64,000 nucleotides of DNA from Onchocerca lupi. Lineage: Eukaryota > Nematoda > Chromadorea > Rhabditida > Onchocercidae. The stretch lies in contig JAOVVO010000197.1 of the NCBI GenBank assembly GCA_028564675.1, forward strand, positions 53,634-117,633, written 5' to 3'. The translations under genes and the position numbers were made by a program. Under the pieces are notes generated by a model. It was not told the DNA's origin. It did not search any database and saw nothing but the letters and a program-made list of their open reading frames with translations. The first letter of the stretch is position 1; each line of letters starts with the position of its first letter. Positions 39,401-52,601 of this stretch are shown here, in pieces.

Positions 39401-41057
39401 TGTTTCTGATTTGCTTAAAATAGCGAAATTTAATTTGATCCATGAATTGCAAATTGCAACAAACTTTCTGATCTGTAATTATTATTATTATTATTATCTT
39501 TTTTTTTTGTGAGAATGCAGATAATATGAGAAATTTCAGATATGCCTTGTTGTTTCATCAATGTCAACAAGGACGTTTTCATCAGAAAATTCTCATGTAA
39601 TAAATTTTAATATACATTTAATTATTTAGTAATTCAGAAAAATTTAGTTTGCAGTTTGATTTATTTTTGGATTTAAAATAATCATGAAAGAAATTATGGT
39701 TTTTAGGGGTAGATTATTCTATATTTTAACAGTATGATAATAAAATAAAACAAAGGAAACTTCAAAAAAAAAGTAAAAGAGTAATTTATTTTGCAGAATA
39801 AAAGAACTATTATTATTGCAAAGAATATCAATAACATTGATTATCAGTACTAATACATTTTTATCAATTATTTTAGCAAATAATTTTGATAGTTAACTTA
39901 TCAAATGATATTTTAGGTGTTGGTTATGCATTCATTTAATTTCTCATCAGCTAAAAATATCATAGATATTGATATTCATAAGCATCATCTACCTGTTCAA
40001 TTTCATAGACATTTGCAGTATGTTTTGATTTATTTGTTGCTAAATTAATTTATTTTTAATTTTTTATTTTTCTATTTTTTTTTTTTTAGTCTTTGAATTG
40101 TTCTCTAAATACTTTCCATTTAAATAATTGATGAATCAAAAGAATTATGGAATTGCTTATTCTTATTCTTTTTCTTTTTTTTTTTATTGAATATTTCGAT
40201 AAATATGTTAATATTTTAAAATTTTAACTCAGAACTTTAAATTAAAATATTAGATTTAATAAATTTATTTTTTTAAAAGAAAGTTTATGACATTTTAAAC
40301 ATTTTTTAAAAATAAAAGATAAATAAAAACAAATATTTTAACTATTACAAATAATTATCTTTTTTTTTTTTTAAAGATTCCATTCTGGTGATCACAGTGA
40401 TGAAATGAATTTGATCTGTGTACTTCGTAATACTGATAGTTGTATTTATTGGTTTCCGCATAGATACAACAGCAGAATAGGTAAAGAAATTTGAGTAATA
40501 TTTTTATTAATCAATTCGAATTAGAAATGATTTGCCTTTGTAAAAATGTTCAAAATAGTATAAATGATTGATTTATGCATTCATATATTAAATTGAATAT
40601 TTCTCATTTTACAAAAAATATTTGAAGCTAGAAAACATTCCTGCATTATTTTGATTTCTCTATTTCTAATAAGAATATAAAATGAAGAAATAAAATAAAA
40701 GATGAAAACAGATATTCTAATAAAAATATTGGTTTGTAAAAAAGCACAATTAAAATTATAAATTAATGATGAACTTTTAATTTTAGCATAACTTGATATA
40801 ATAATAATATTATTATTACGAAAATGTTGAAAAGAAGAAAAAAAAACTTGAAAATTAAAAATTATAAAATGAAAATTTTTATAAAAATGTATAAATGTTT
40901 GGTTTACGTAAACTATACTATTTTAGGTACACGTGTATACGTGAAACTATCGTATTCGCCAAAAGAATATATCGGTGAAAAGAATGATTTTGTTATGTTA
41001 CAACTCTGGGATATAAATTTTTCCAGCAGTATTCTTGATAGTAATTCAAAAAGCTGA
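31227..41057 (+). CDS. Chromodomain protein with ankyrin-like repeats, MPP8-like architecture (complete, 17 exons)
   Basis: A 664-residue protein. An acidic Ser/Asp-rich start leads into a chromodomain (about 35-100): GVYIVEEIINH, then VCWKGFPGQDTWEP. Tyr37, Trp73 and Phe76 match the aromatic cage that binds methyl-lysine, with a longer first loop than usual. An acidic/Lys-rich linker follows (about 108-290). Residues about 425-495 resemble two ankyrin repeats (CLLDMLIKYGININ, ALHQCLLNGNEEAALHLIL). A 170-residue C-terminal part of unknown fold ends the protein. The N-terminal chromodomain with late ankyrin repeats resembles MPHOSPH8 of the HUSH silencing complex; orthology is inference. Exons: 31227-31366, 31539-31608, 31783-31894, 32565-32713, 33309-33425, 34508-34639, 34939-35093, 35650-35746, 36246-36383, 37163-37248, 37367-37524, 37997-38064, 38593-38676, 39087-39239, 39917-40017, 40377-40480, 40927-41057. 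All junctions are GT-AG and in phase. Confidence 0.85.
35267..35310. repeat. Run of 44 T in an intron
   Basis: Longest homopolymer in the window, inside the intron between exons ending 35093 and starting 35650. Its length is likely polymorphic or assembly-sensitive. Confidence 0.95.
36675..36745 (+). mobile_element. Isolated Helitron-end fragment
   Basis: Contains atgtaaatgtttgtttgttc then ttttaaatctccaaaagttctt, resembling both ends of the Helitron remnant at 28413-30425. It lies in an intron of the chromodomain gene. No internal element sequence is seen next to it. Confidence 0.55.
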
Positions 41058-41087
41058 ATTAAATTTTGAGTATAAGAAATACTGAAG

Positions 41088-41093
41088 AATAAA
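41088..41093 (+). terminator. Candidate poly(A) signal of the chromodomain gene
   Basis: AATAAA 31 nt after the stop codon at 41055-41057, close but plausible for a short nematode 3' UTR. Confidence 0.5.
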
Positions 41094-43080
41094 TTCAATG
41101 CTCAACTACTTTTTTTCTTTTCTTTTTCATTTTAATATTTCTTAATTTATTATTGAATTATTAGAATATTTATTTCAAATATAAAAAATTTTTTTAAGTC
41201 AATTTTTTTTTTCTTCTCTGAACAATGTTATGGGAAAAATTTATTTGAAATTTTCTTCTTATTGTAATTAACAATTCAATGAAATTATTATTCAGTTTTA
41301 GTAATATCAGTATTTAAATATCTTTTCCAAAATGATAATTTAACAATTGTTATTATATTTTTTTTTTTTTTTTGTTCTCTTCTGTATCAGGCTACTATTA
41401 TTCTCATAATAATTAATTATCATAATTTTCAGAATTAGAATTAAGCAGCGATTCATAACTTTAGTGAATATGATTATTTCAGGGAAATTCGAGCAGGAAT
41501 TTTTATCTTTCGTTTTAGATTGTTTGAAAAGAATGTTCAATGTTATAATATTTGTAATATATCATCTGAATTTTTATTTATCATTGATTTCGGGTATTAT
41601 TGTCAGCTATATTCATGTTTATCTGTAAAAATTTAATTTTTAAATTTAATTTTACAGACGAATCATAATGAATGATTTTCATTTTTTCAGTCATCTTATT
41701 GTTCATACGAAATTCTTATAGATTTTTCTGTTTTTTCAAAAAATTTTTAAATTTAAAATTGAATTTTCTTAAAGCTCTTATGCTAAATTTTTAAAAAAAA
41801 TCGATAAATGTCAAAAAGTGTGAGCAATGATATTATATGCTGAATTTTGAGTTGTATATAACTCATACCATAACAATATTCCAGAAATTGCAGTGAAATG
41901 GAAGCAATACAATCGGATGATAATTGATAAAAATCAGAAAAAGTTTTGAATCGGTGATAAAGACTGAAATTTTATCTTGCAGAAAATCTGATATTATCCG
42001 AAATATGATTTCATATTCGTTTTTCTAAGTTGTTCAATTGGATATTTTACAAATTATTGAATTCTTTTTTATTCGAAAATATAATAGAAATGACAAAAAA
42101 ATCAGCGAATGATGTATACATATATGCACTATAAAATGAAGCTCAGTAATTAAAATAAAAAAATTATTTGCTACTGAATTTTTCCTTTTTTTTTTCCAAT
42201 AAGAAAAATAATAATTTTAAAAAAATTGAATTTCTTTTTTCCTGGAAATTATTTATTCAGCATTGTGATAATGATATAACACTAATCCGAAAAAATGAAA
42301 CAAATAATTTTTGAGATTGATGAAAATACTCCATAAAATTTATTCCATTGATATATACTCAATATATTGTAGAATTTCTTGGAAAATTACATGCATTGAT
42401 ATAATTTTAAGATTTTTTTTTAATTTTAAATTTTAATTTTGAAGTTCAAAAATGATCATTAATGCATTATCTCTTTTTTTTACAATATTATAAAAAACAT
42501 GAAAGATTGACATGAAAGAATAGAAAGAAGAAGGAAAAAACATTGAAATGAATTGTCAAAATTATTAAATAACACAAAGAATCATTAATTAATACATCAT
42601 AATTTCAACAATCATTATAAAAGAGAAAGGTAATTAATTGTATTAACATTATTTAAAATAGAAAAACTTAGAAGGAACTGGATATTAAAAAAGAAATTAT
42701 TCGAAATTAAAATTGTTAAAAAGCATTAAACACATATATCCATACGTAATTTACGATCACCGTGGAATATTTTCCAATTAACATCCGATACAGTAAACAT
42801 TTTCTTCTAGTTGTAAATTTGATTTTAAATTCAATATTACTGGTGTAAACAGAATTATCAATCATATTACAAAAACTAATTAGTTAAAATAAGTTTAATT
42901 AGATTGTTTATGATTGATTATATCATTCTCTTATATGTAATGTAGAAAATGAATTAAGATGAAAAAAAAAGTATTTAAAATTAAATTAAAAAAAAAAGTA
43001 GAAAAAAAGAAATTTATAGAAAATGAGGCTTATCAAAATAAAGTCGAATATTATCAAAAATTGTATGATTTTTTTTTTTT
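41094..43080. other. Convergent intergenic region
   Basis: Lies between the 3' ends of the chromodomain gene (+) and the RasGAP gene (-). Very AT-rich with short frames only. Nothing identifiable beyond the expected 3' UTRs. Confidence 0.5.
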
Positions 43081-46000
43081 TTAACAATGAGTAACTGCTT
43101 TAGCATTTTTCGATGATATCTGAAGATCATTGGATGAACTTAACGAATCATAGCTTTCTTCCGATACATAACTATCAGGTGCAACCTAAAATAATCAGAT
43201 AAGAATTAGCAAAAGAAGAGAAAATATAATTTTTCCTTTTTTTTTCACAATGATATGATAAAAATAGAAAAAAAAAATTATATGATAAAAAAGTTATGAT
43301 TATGGCTTAATAAATATGATTTTATTACAAGTCAAAAAAAAGGAAAAGAAAAATATAACCTATGAATCAAAAATAATTATTAGAATTATTGCAATTTATT
43401 AATATTAATTATAAGCAAAATATTATTAATAAATGCTAATTTCTATAATAATTTTTTCAAATATATAATTTTTGATATGAAAATTTTATCAATTTTAATG
43501 ATTTAATTTTTTTTTTTGTTTAAATTTTTATACAAATTTCTATATAAATTTATTTATTTATTTACCGTTTGAGGATTATTAATATTCTTGGAATTATTAA
43601 TTGTTTGATTCTGATTCTGTGCTGCAACGCGTCGTTTCAGCTCTTCATTTTCCTTCATTAATCGTCGAATTTCACGTTTTTGTTGCTCAATTATTTCCTA
43701 AAGTTTCAAAATTTAAATAATTTATATGATAGTATTTTTCTTTTTTATTTTAAATTTTAGATGCATTTCCATCCACAGATTTAGAATCAATTTTAGTCTG
43801 ATTCTTTATCTTTTGTTGGGAATTGTTGGAATGTTGAAAATGATATCTGAGAAGTTATCATAACAGCAAATATTGTATTTTGATCTGTCAAGAAGATATA
43901 ATTACCTTTGGGAATTAATCCAGAAAATACAACAACTTTTGGGATATATTTATGTTTAATCCATTAATTAATTAGATGAATTAGGTAAGATTAGTCAAAA
44001 ATTCTACGTAAGATTAGCAAAATAAGTCAAAAATTCTACCTGTTGGCTAAGTGTATGTAATTCTTTTCTTGGCCGCTGTTTCATATCGCTGAAAAAAAAA
44101 AAAAAGAAAACATTAGACTAAAAAAATACACAATTAATTAAGCACTAGTAATTGATTTTAAATCTCCGAAAAAAAAAAATCCAAAATTAAAATCAGAATC
44201 CCAAATAAGAAATTTGAACAGATAGCACATATATAATAATATTATCAAATATTGTAGAGAAAATTTGTCTTTCTTTTGTAATATTAGAATAAGTACTTAG
44301 ATTTTAGCAAATTTTTGAAGTAGAAAAGTTGAATCTTGAATCGTTCAAAAAAAAAATTTTTTTTTTGAAAAAAAAAACATATACTTTTGATCGATACAAC
44401 AAAAACCAATATAGCAATAATTAATTATAAACGTGAGAAACTTTAGATTTTTACTAATAATTCTGATCATTAAAATAGATAAAATTATTGCATTTCTAAT
44501 GATTCTGATCATCAGAGCAAATAAAACAAATAAAACTACTGTTTTCTTAATAATTCTAAAAATTAGAGCAAATAAAACCACTGTCTTCTTAATAATTCTG
44601 ATCATTCAAGCAAATGCCTTCTTAACAATTCTGATCACTGAATAAATATTACTTACACATTTATGAAATGTGTGCAAATAATTTACTTGATAAGATTTAT
44701 AAAATCAATAAAAAATCCTATTCTATATTGTTAACAGAAATAAATTTAAATTTGAATAATGAAATGATTAATTTGAATAAAAAATAAATGAGAAAAAAAA
44801 AAAACCTTGAACATTGTTCGATGAGACACCACTTTGTACTACATTCTTTTACAATATCATTATCATCATCGTTATCATCATTCTGATTATCAGCAATACC
44901 ATCATCATTCTTCTTTTTTTTCTTATTCTTGTTATTAATACAATTATCATGATCAGAAGATCGTGCTGGTTCAACTAATCGTATTTCATTATCATCATTA
45001 TTATCGATATCAATTAATGTTGGCTTCAATACAGTTCCATTAGCCATAGTTGTTATATTACGTGAAGAACAATGTGGATTAGTTCTAAAAATATGAAAAA
45101 TCAATAATGTTGCAATTTACAAAGGATGGGAAGAAGAGTGAAGAGAATTTTGATGAAGAGTATTTTAAAATTTAATTTCACATAATATCTAAATTTTTTT
45201 TTTTTTTTTTTTTTTAGGCCAAGTATTGTTATTCTTTAAACATCTATTCTTTAAGAGATATTTAAAAAATTTACTAAAAAAATGATAAATTTTATTTTAG
45301 TAAATTTGAATTTATTAAAAAAGAATGAATAATTTTCACCTTGGTAATGAACATTTTGGTATATCATAAATAGCATTATTACTATCGATATGAGATGGAT
45401 GTGCGGAAGAAGAAGTTTTGTACATTGTTGATGGAGCGGAACGTATGCAATATCGATCATCACCAATTGATAATTTATCAGAATTTCCGGATGAGGAAGA
45501 TGTTGATGGCATTATTTCATGAGCAACATTGAAAATCGGATTAGATGGTTGCAATATTTGATGATTTGTAAGATGATTATTTTGTTTTATTATACGCTCA
45601 ACCGGACTGCTACTATTTGATGAACTTAAACTGCAAAAATATAATTTAATACATTTAAATTGATTGAAAAAAAATTTGCTAAATTATATAATTTTTTTTT
45701 AAGAAAAAATATATATAAATAAAAGAAGACAAATGGAAAAAATATGTGAGAAAATTGAAGAAACATGAAAAAATGAAAAAAAAAAAAATATTCTTTCTTT
45801 TCAGATTATTTCAGAAGAATTATTATAATTATTACCTGCTACTATGATTCTGACTTTGATAACCACTAGATGAGGGTGCAACAATGGTATCTGGACATGT
45901 TATTGTTGTTTGTTCATGATCCGTTGTTACTGTAGTACGTCGTTTATTTTTACGTGGTGGACGTGTATGACGAGGACGTATTAACGAAGAATCATGTGTT

Positions 46001-49000
46001 GTTTCATCCGAATCAGTATCATCATTTCGACGATAACCATTATTTGTGATATCATTTGAATGAACAGGTGAAATATTCGATGTAACAAAATTATCATTTT
46101 CAGAGCCTATTGATTTATTGGTAGCATCAAATGCAATCAATCTTTCACGATTTGCCGAAATATCCGATACTGTTGTATATGGATTCCTCAAATATGAAAT
46201 TATAAAAAAAAAAAAAAAGAAAATGAATAAAATAGCAGATCTTTCATCGAAATAAAATTTCAAATATGTTTCAACATTATTTGTCAATTTCATTTGATAA
46301 AAAATACAATTATAATAACATAAGTTAAAAATTTCGCTTTTTTAATATAAATCTAGTGTGAATGTAAAAATAATGCAAATTGTTCAAGTAAAAAAAACTA
46401 ATAATTTTTTTTCTGATGATATATCATTTAACAATCCCTCTAATATATTATGGAATAAGTTTACTTATTGAATGTGCATGAAATTATAATGTAAATAACA
46501 ATTTTTTTTTTCTATCTATAAAATTTCAAATAAATTTCAACATAATATGCTTTTCATTTGATTAAATAGTAATTATTTTGTAATTTAAGTTTGTAATTTT
46601 GTTTTTTCTATGTAAATTTAATGTGTGATATGAGATATGTTGCAGAATTTATATTTTACAGTAATCCCTATCAACAAAAACCATAATGAGGTAGCAATAT
46701 GATAGTTATAAAATAAAGTGATCTTATTATTATATTTTAAGGTAAATAAACCTGTTATATATAATAGTTTTTATCAACAGTAATCATTATGAGATAATAA
46801 TATAATAGCTATAAAATAAAATACTCTTTTTTATTCCCAATAGCAAAATAAAATAAGCATATTTTATCCTACAGTAATCTTTTTCTCATTTTTCGTAATC
46901 ACTGAAAGGCAACAATATGACAGTCATAAAGTATTCCCATTTTTATCCCTAATGATAAAATAAAACAAGCTAACTACATCCTACAGTAATCTTCATCGAT
47001 AGTAACCATTGTGAGAACACAGTATGATAACTGCAAAATACAGTATCCCTGTTTTTATTTCTAATGGTAAAATAAAACAAACAGTAAACCTTTTATTATG
47101 TCGTTCACAGGATGCATTTTCATTGAAATACCGCTGGTTACGGTAGTGTCCATTGCGATGTTTCTGTACGGTTAAACCAGCTTGTCTTATGGCCAAACTA
47201 TCATTCAATAAGGCTATATCTAATACATAATCATCATTTGTATTTAAATTAGTTGCCGGAGATGTCGCTGTCATAACTTGTGATTCGCTTACCGTATTAC
47301 GAATATGTGGTGGAAGTTTCGAATTATTATTGCATGTATGCAATCTGAAAAATACAATTAAATTAAATTTTAATAAAAAAAATTTTTGAATCAATCCGAT
47401 CGATGATAATTTAGTACTAGTTAATGCCAGTAAACTTATTATTTAAAAAAAGAAAGTTAATCATAATAAATAATTTAGATTTGTAAGAGAAATATTTAAT
47501 ATATCAAGAAAATATCCTTAATTAACGTTTTGATTAGTTAGAAATCATTTCTGAAAAATTTATTCAATTACTTTGAAATATTTGTATTATCATAATCAGA
47601 AGGTGAACTTTCAACCGGTAACAAATCATAATCCCTACAACCATCATTTCTCATTCGTATATAGCGTAATTTTGCCAAAATTAATCGTAATTCTGCCATT
47701 TGTGAACCATATTTACAAGCTTGTTCATGAATCTAGAAAAAAGAAAGGAAAAATTATAAAAAAACTTTATCAAAGTCTTATCAAAATCAAATCAATTTTA
47801 CCGGAAGTTTTTATTATCAAAAATTATTTATTTACTATCGGATAAATTTCATAGAAATATCCGATAAATCTAAAATTCTTCTCGTTCAATATCCGATACA
47901 TCGCTCCTATTTGCTATTGAAGAAAAAGAAAAAAAAAAAAATTATTCGCATATTTTTTATCTATTCAGAAGTAATCGTTTTTGCTATCTATTCAAATTTA
48001 TATAGTAATAAAATAGTACCAAAATCTATACTTCAAATATTATTTCAAGATTATTTTAATTTTCAAAAAAAAAAAGAAAATAATCAATATGAAAAGATCG
48101 ATACCTCTGGAGTCCATAATTCATCCAAGTAAGAATATAATAATGATACTTCTTTGCCAATATCTATCGATATATTCCAATCATTTTCATTCGATTTTTT
48201 TCGATTATTCGACGGTAAAGTTGAAATTTTCATCAAATATCGATGCATATTATCCCATTCATGTTCAACAAATTCATTCATAAAATCCATGTAATGTTCT
48301 TTACCACCAAATTTTGTAAAATTTGCTAAAGTTTGCAATGTTTTAGCAATCAATGTTAGATTACGAGCTGCATTTCCGGATGGATATTCGGAAATCTGAA
48401 AAAAAGATAAAAAAATACGACTATTTTGATGTAATTCTTAATTTAATAATTTAACAAGCAATAATATTTAAATGGTAAATTTCAATTTAAGCAAAAAATA
48501 AAGATGAAAAAAAAAAATAAACAATCTTTATTACAAAAAAAAAAATTGGTAATTAAAAAGTTATTCAACCGCTTTATGGTAATTTTAAAGTTGTAACTGA
48601 TAAATAAAAAGAAAGATATTTGAAAAAAACAATAAATACAATCAAAAAATAGAAAATTCCAAAAAATTGATTAATTTAGAAATTATTCTAAAATTATTTC
48701 AGTAGTAAGGTTTTAAAAGAAAAAAAAATTGACCAAAAAATTGCAAGAAAATTTTAAAATTTTGCTTACTAAATTGAACAAACTAGGACTGAGTATTGCT
48801 GGACAAAGAAATCGCAAGAAAATGCTCGATGAAATTAATGTATCAGCAAGATCAAGTCGACCAATTTTTTCGAGACGTATTCGTAGGGTAACGAAAATTT
48901 CACGTAATTCAATTGGAAATATATCAGTACTGAAATCGGAACATTAAATTTAAATTGCATATCATAAGGCTTTTTATTTCATTAAAATATATCATTTAAT

Positions 49001-52000
49001 TGAAATTTTTTAAATAAAAATTATTGTTGACAATTTTTGAAACATTTTAAAATAAATTTTAAATAAAATTCATTTTGATATAAAAGAAGAAAATTTATTA
49101 GCATTGTGTAAAAAATAAAAAATGAAAAATTTGAAAATATTATGTTTCATTTTCAAATTTTATTTAAACTTTTCATTTGATTTAAAATGATTATTGGAAG
49201 AAATATTTTCGGAATAAATATAAATAAATATTTGCATATTTAATAAACAAGAATGAATGATAAAAAAAAATTCGAAAAAAAGAAAAATTCTCATAATTCT
49301 TTAAATGGAAAAAAAATATTGAAATATTACTAATTCAAGGAATAAAATTAAAATCAAATTTTTAACTCGTTTGAAATGAAAATAAAAAAAAAAACAAACA
49401 AACAAAATTCAACCTTGCTAGTATTTGAGACCATGCAGTTTTAACATTTGCTACCAATTGATGACGATTCTTTTCCAATGATATCACACTGATATTTGCC
49501 ATTTTCAACGGATCTACTTCACAGTCCTTATCAGATTGTTGTATTATTTTCACAAATTCTCCAAGCGTATTCTGGAAATTGAAAACACAAAATGTAATTT
49601 ATGTTTTAAACATTTAATATTTCTTATCATTAATTTTTTACTCAGTATTTTATTTTATTACTTCTTTACTAAATATTTTATATTATTGCGCCATCTGTAC
49701 CTAATATTATTACATGTACATCTAATATCAATATTTTTTATATACTTAATATTATCATACCATATACATTTAATATTATTATATTATTTGTATATCTAAT
49801 ACTAGAACGTTATATATATTTAATTATATATGGTTTTTTGGTAAGTTGGTACTTAATATAAATTCATAACATGCCTTAATACCGATAGACTTAATTTCTT
49901 TCTCGGTGTGGAAAAAAAATGATAATCATAACAAGGTAAAGAATTAATAAGAAAAAAGAAAAAAGTCATAGAAATTTGTTTTTTTTTTTTTTTTTTTTTG
50001 GGCATAAATATTAATGTCTCATTAATTATCACGTATGCATTTGCTTAATAAATGAATGATATCAGTTTAAGCATTAAATAAAAGTCAAATATGATATTAA
50101 ACAATATATTAAAAAAAAAGATAATAACCCTTTTTCTTGATAAATTATATCATCAGGAAAGGAAAATGCATAAGCTTACTTGAAGATATTTATCTGCAAC
50201 CAATTTCATATATGCTTCCATTGCTTTTGTTGCTAATGAATTGCCACGAAACATTAGATGTTCATTATCTGCAATTGATTTGTAAATAAAATTTCGAAAT
50301 ATTCTGAACAATACTGTAAACGTAATTTTTGTAAAGGCATGAAAATCCTAAATCTCACCGTATACTATTTACTACTGTGTTATTACCGTAGTTACTACCG
50401 TATTTCCTTGCTAGAGTACGAAGTTTATTTTTTGCTCAAATATAAATTAAGAAGATAAAGAACAAAATTTCGGTCTCTGAAATTTGTTAAATTAAAACAT
50501 TTTTCAAATAATTTATATTAAATAAAACTTAATCGATTTTAAATAGAAGGAAAAATAAAAAAAAAAAAATTGTATGATTATTTATTCACTTAGTGTATCA
50601 TTCATTTATTCCTTTATTTTATGAAAAAATTAAGTACTGGCAAATAATAGAGATTAAAAATTCTTTCTTACAAATAAAAATTACATTAAAAAAAAATTAT
50701 GTTAGAAGAAATTTCATTAAAAATTATAACATTTTAAATATAAAAGTTATACATAATACAAAAAAAAATTTAAATTAAAATTAAATTTTAAAAATATATG
50801 AGGAAATATTTGAAATGAAATAAAATAATACATTTATAATATGAAATTAAAAAGGAAAAGAAAAAATTAAATACCAAGAACATCCACTTCAGACATAATT
50901 AAATCGCATAAGAAATGTTTGGCCATGTGTAACTTGTGCATAATACGAACAAGTACGGTAGCTAAATCTTCCTTTGCTTTTACACCCAATGTTGGCTCCA
51001 AAATACGACATAATGACAAATAATATTGCCTAAAATTTAATAAAAAATCAAAAATAAGAAATCGAAATAAATATAAAATGCTAAATTGTTCAGACTTATG
51101 GTTTTTTTTTTTTTTTTTTTTGAAGAATAAAGTTATTTTAAAAATTAATCAAATTTATAATATTAATACAATAGGAAATTAATAAAACAAATTTCATTAT
51201 ATTATTTTTGTAAAAATAAAGAAATCTTAATTTTTTCTTCCTTAGATTCACATTTCAAATTTGACAAATATTCTTTCGCTACAATTTCTTCATCTAATTT
51301 AATACCATTTTTTTTTTTTTTAATTTTGTCGCTACTTTCTTATTTTGATTTATATCATCTTTTTGATAATAATGGCCAAAAAAAAAAAAAAAAAAAAAAT
51401 TATATCATTAAAATCAAATAGTAGTTTTTTAGTTTAATTTAATGTCGAAAAGAGTATTAGAATTTAATAGAAATAATTTTTTAGTCTAGCACCAAAAAAA
51501 AATTAATTGAAAAGTGAAAAAGAATAAATTTTCAGCTTAATCAGTCTTATTTCTCATTTTTATCAGTGGAAAAAGATGATTTCCTGATCAATTAAATTAT
51601 TCAAAACTCTTTGAAAATTTTTATTTTTAATTTTTTAAAAACAGTGAAATGAATTACTTGATGAATGTTAATAGATCACTGTATACTTGCATTGGTAATA
51701 TTTGTACCGATTGATAACGGGCCTTAACACGTACCGCAGCTACTTCACTCTTATCTTTTATTGCATTTGATAATTTCGAGCCATCTGATGTCGCCGCTAC
51801 CGTATACCTGTAAAAGTAATTTAATTTCGTTTTTTTTTTTTTTATCTTTATTATTCAAGTAATTTTAATCAAAATGGAAAAAAAAAAAAAGAAAAAGAAA
51901 TATACGAAAAATTTATTTGACAAAATGTATGCAAAATTTGAATATATTCAATTTTATAAATTTCTGATAAAATTTCCGATTTTTTCATTTTCATTTTGCA

Positions 52001-52555
52001 GTGAAAAAATAGTAATAATATGAATTTCAATAAAGAAAAACATGAATTTTTCTGAATAATATAAATTTCAATAGAAAATAAAAATCGAATTTAATTAATT
52101 ATGATAATTCGATATGCATTTTGTCACAAAATATTTAGATTAAAAGATTAAAAAAAAAGAAAAAAGAAAGAAAGAAAAAGAAGCCAAATATACTAAGATT
52201 TCATATCATATATTAGATTGATAACATTATCAAATTACCTTTGTTCATTCTTTTCAATAGAATTAAAAAATTTTTAGGATAATTGAAATTATGCATCAAA
52301 ACTAAGATATGAGTGTAAATTTTAATTTTATGTTAAATTGTGATAAAAGAAAATTGAAAATAAGTAAAATTATTTAAAATTAATCAATAAATTAATAAAA
52401 TTGAAATTTAGAAAAATTTAGTAAAAGCTGACCGATAATATGTCCCGAAAATGCTTCGTAATTTGAAACAATTTTTATCAAATTTAATATTACACAAAGG
52501 TCGCATAAAATGACAACGATCGAACCAGGATGATAATCGTGTATAATCCGTCGTT

Positions 52556-52601
<46 letters not shown>

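Noticed and set aside
44345..44645. Open frames on both strands with repeated peptides
   Set aside because: Produced by a minisatellite unit lacking stops on both strands; it lies in a RasGAP intron.
48729..48947. + strand frame of 72 codons
   Set aside because: Shadow of the RasGAP exon 48929-48770, which carries the FLRFLCPAI motif on the - strand.
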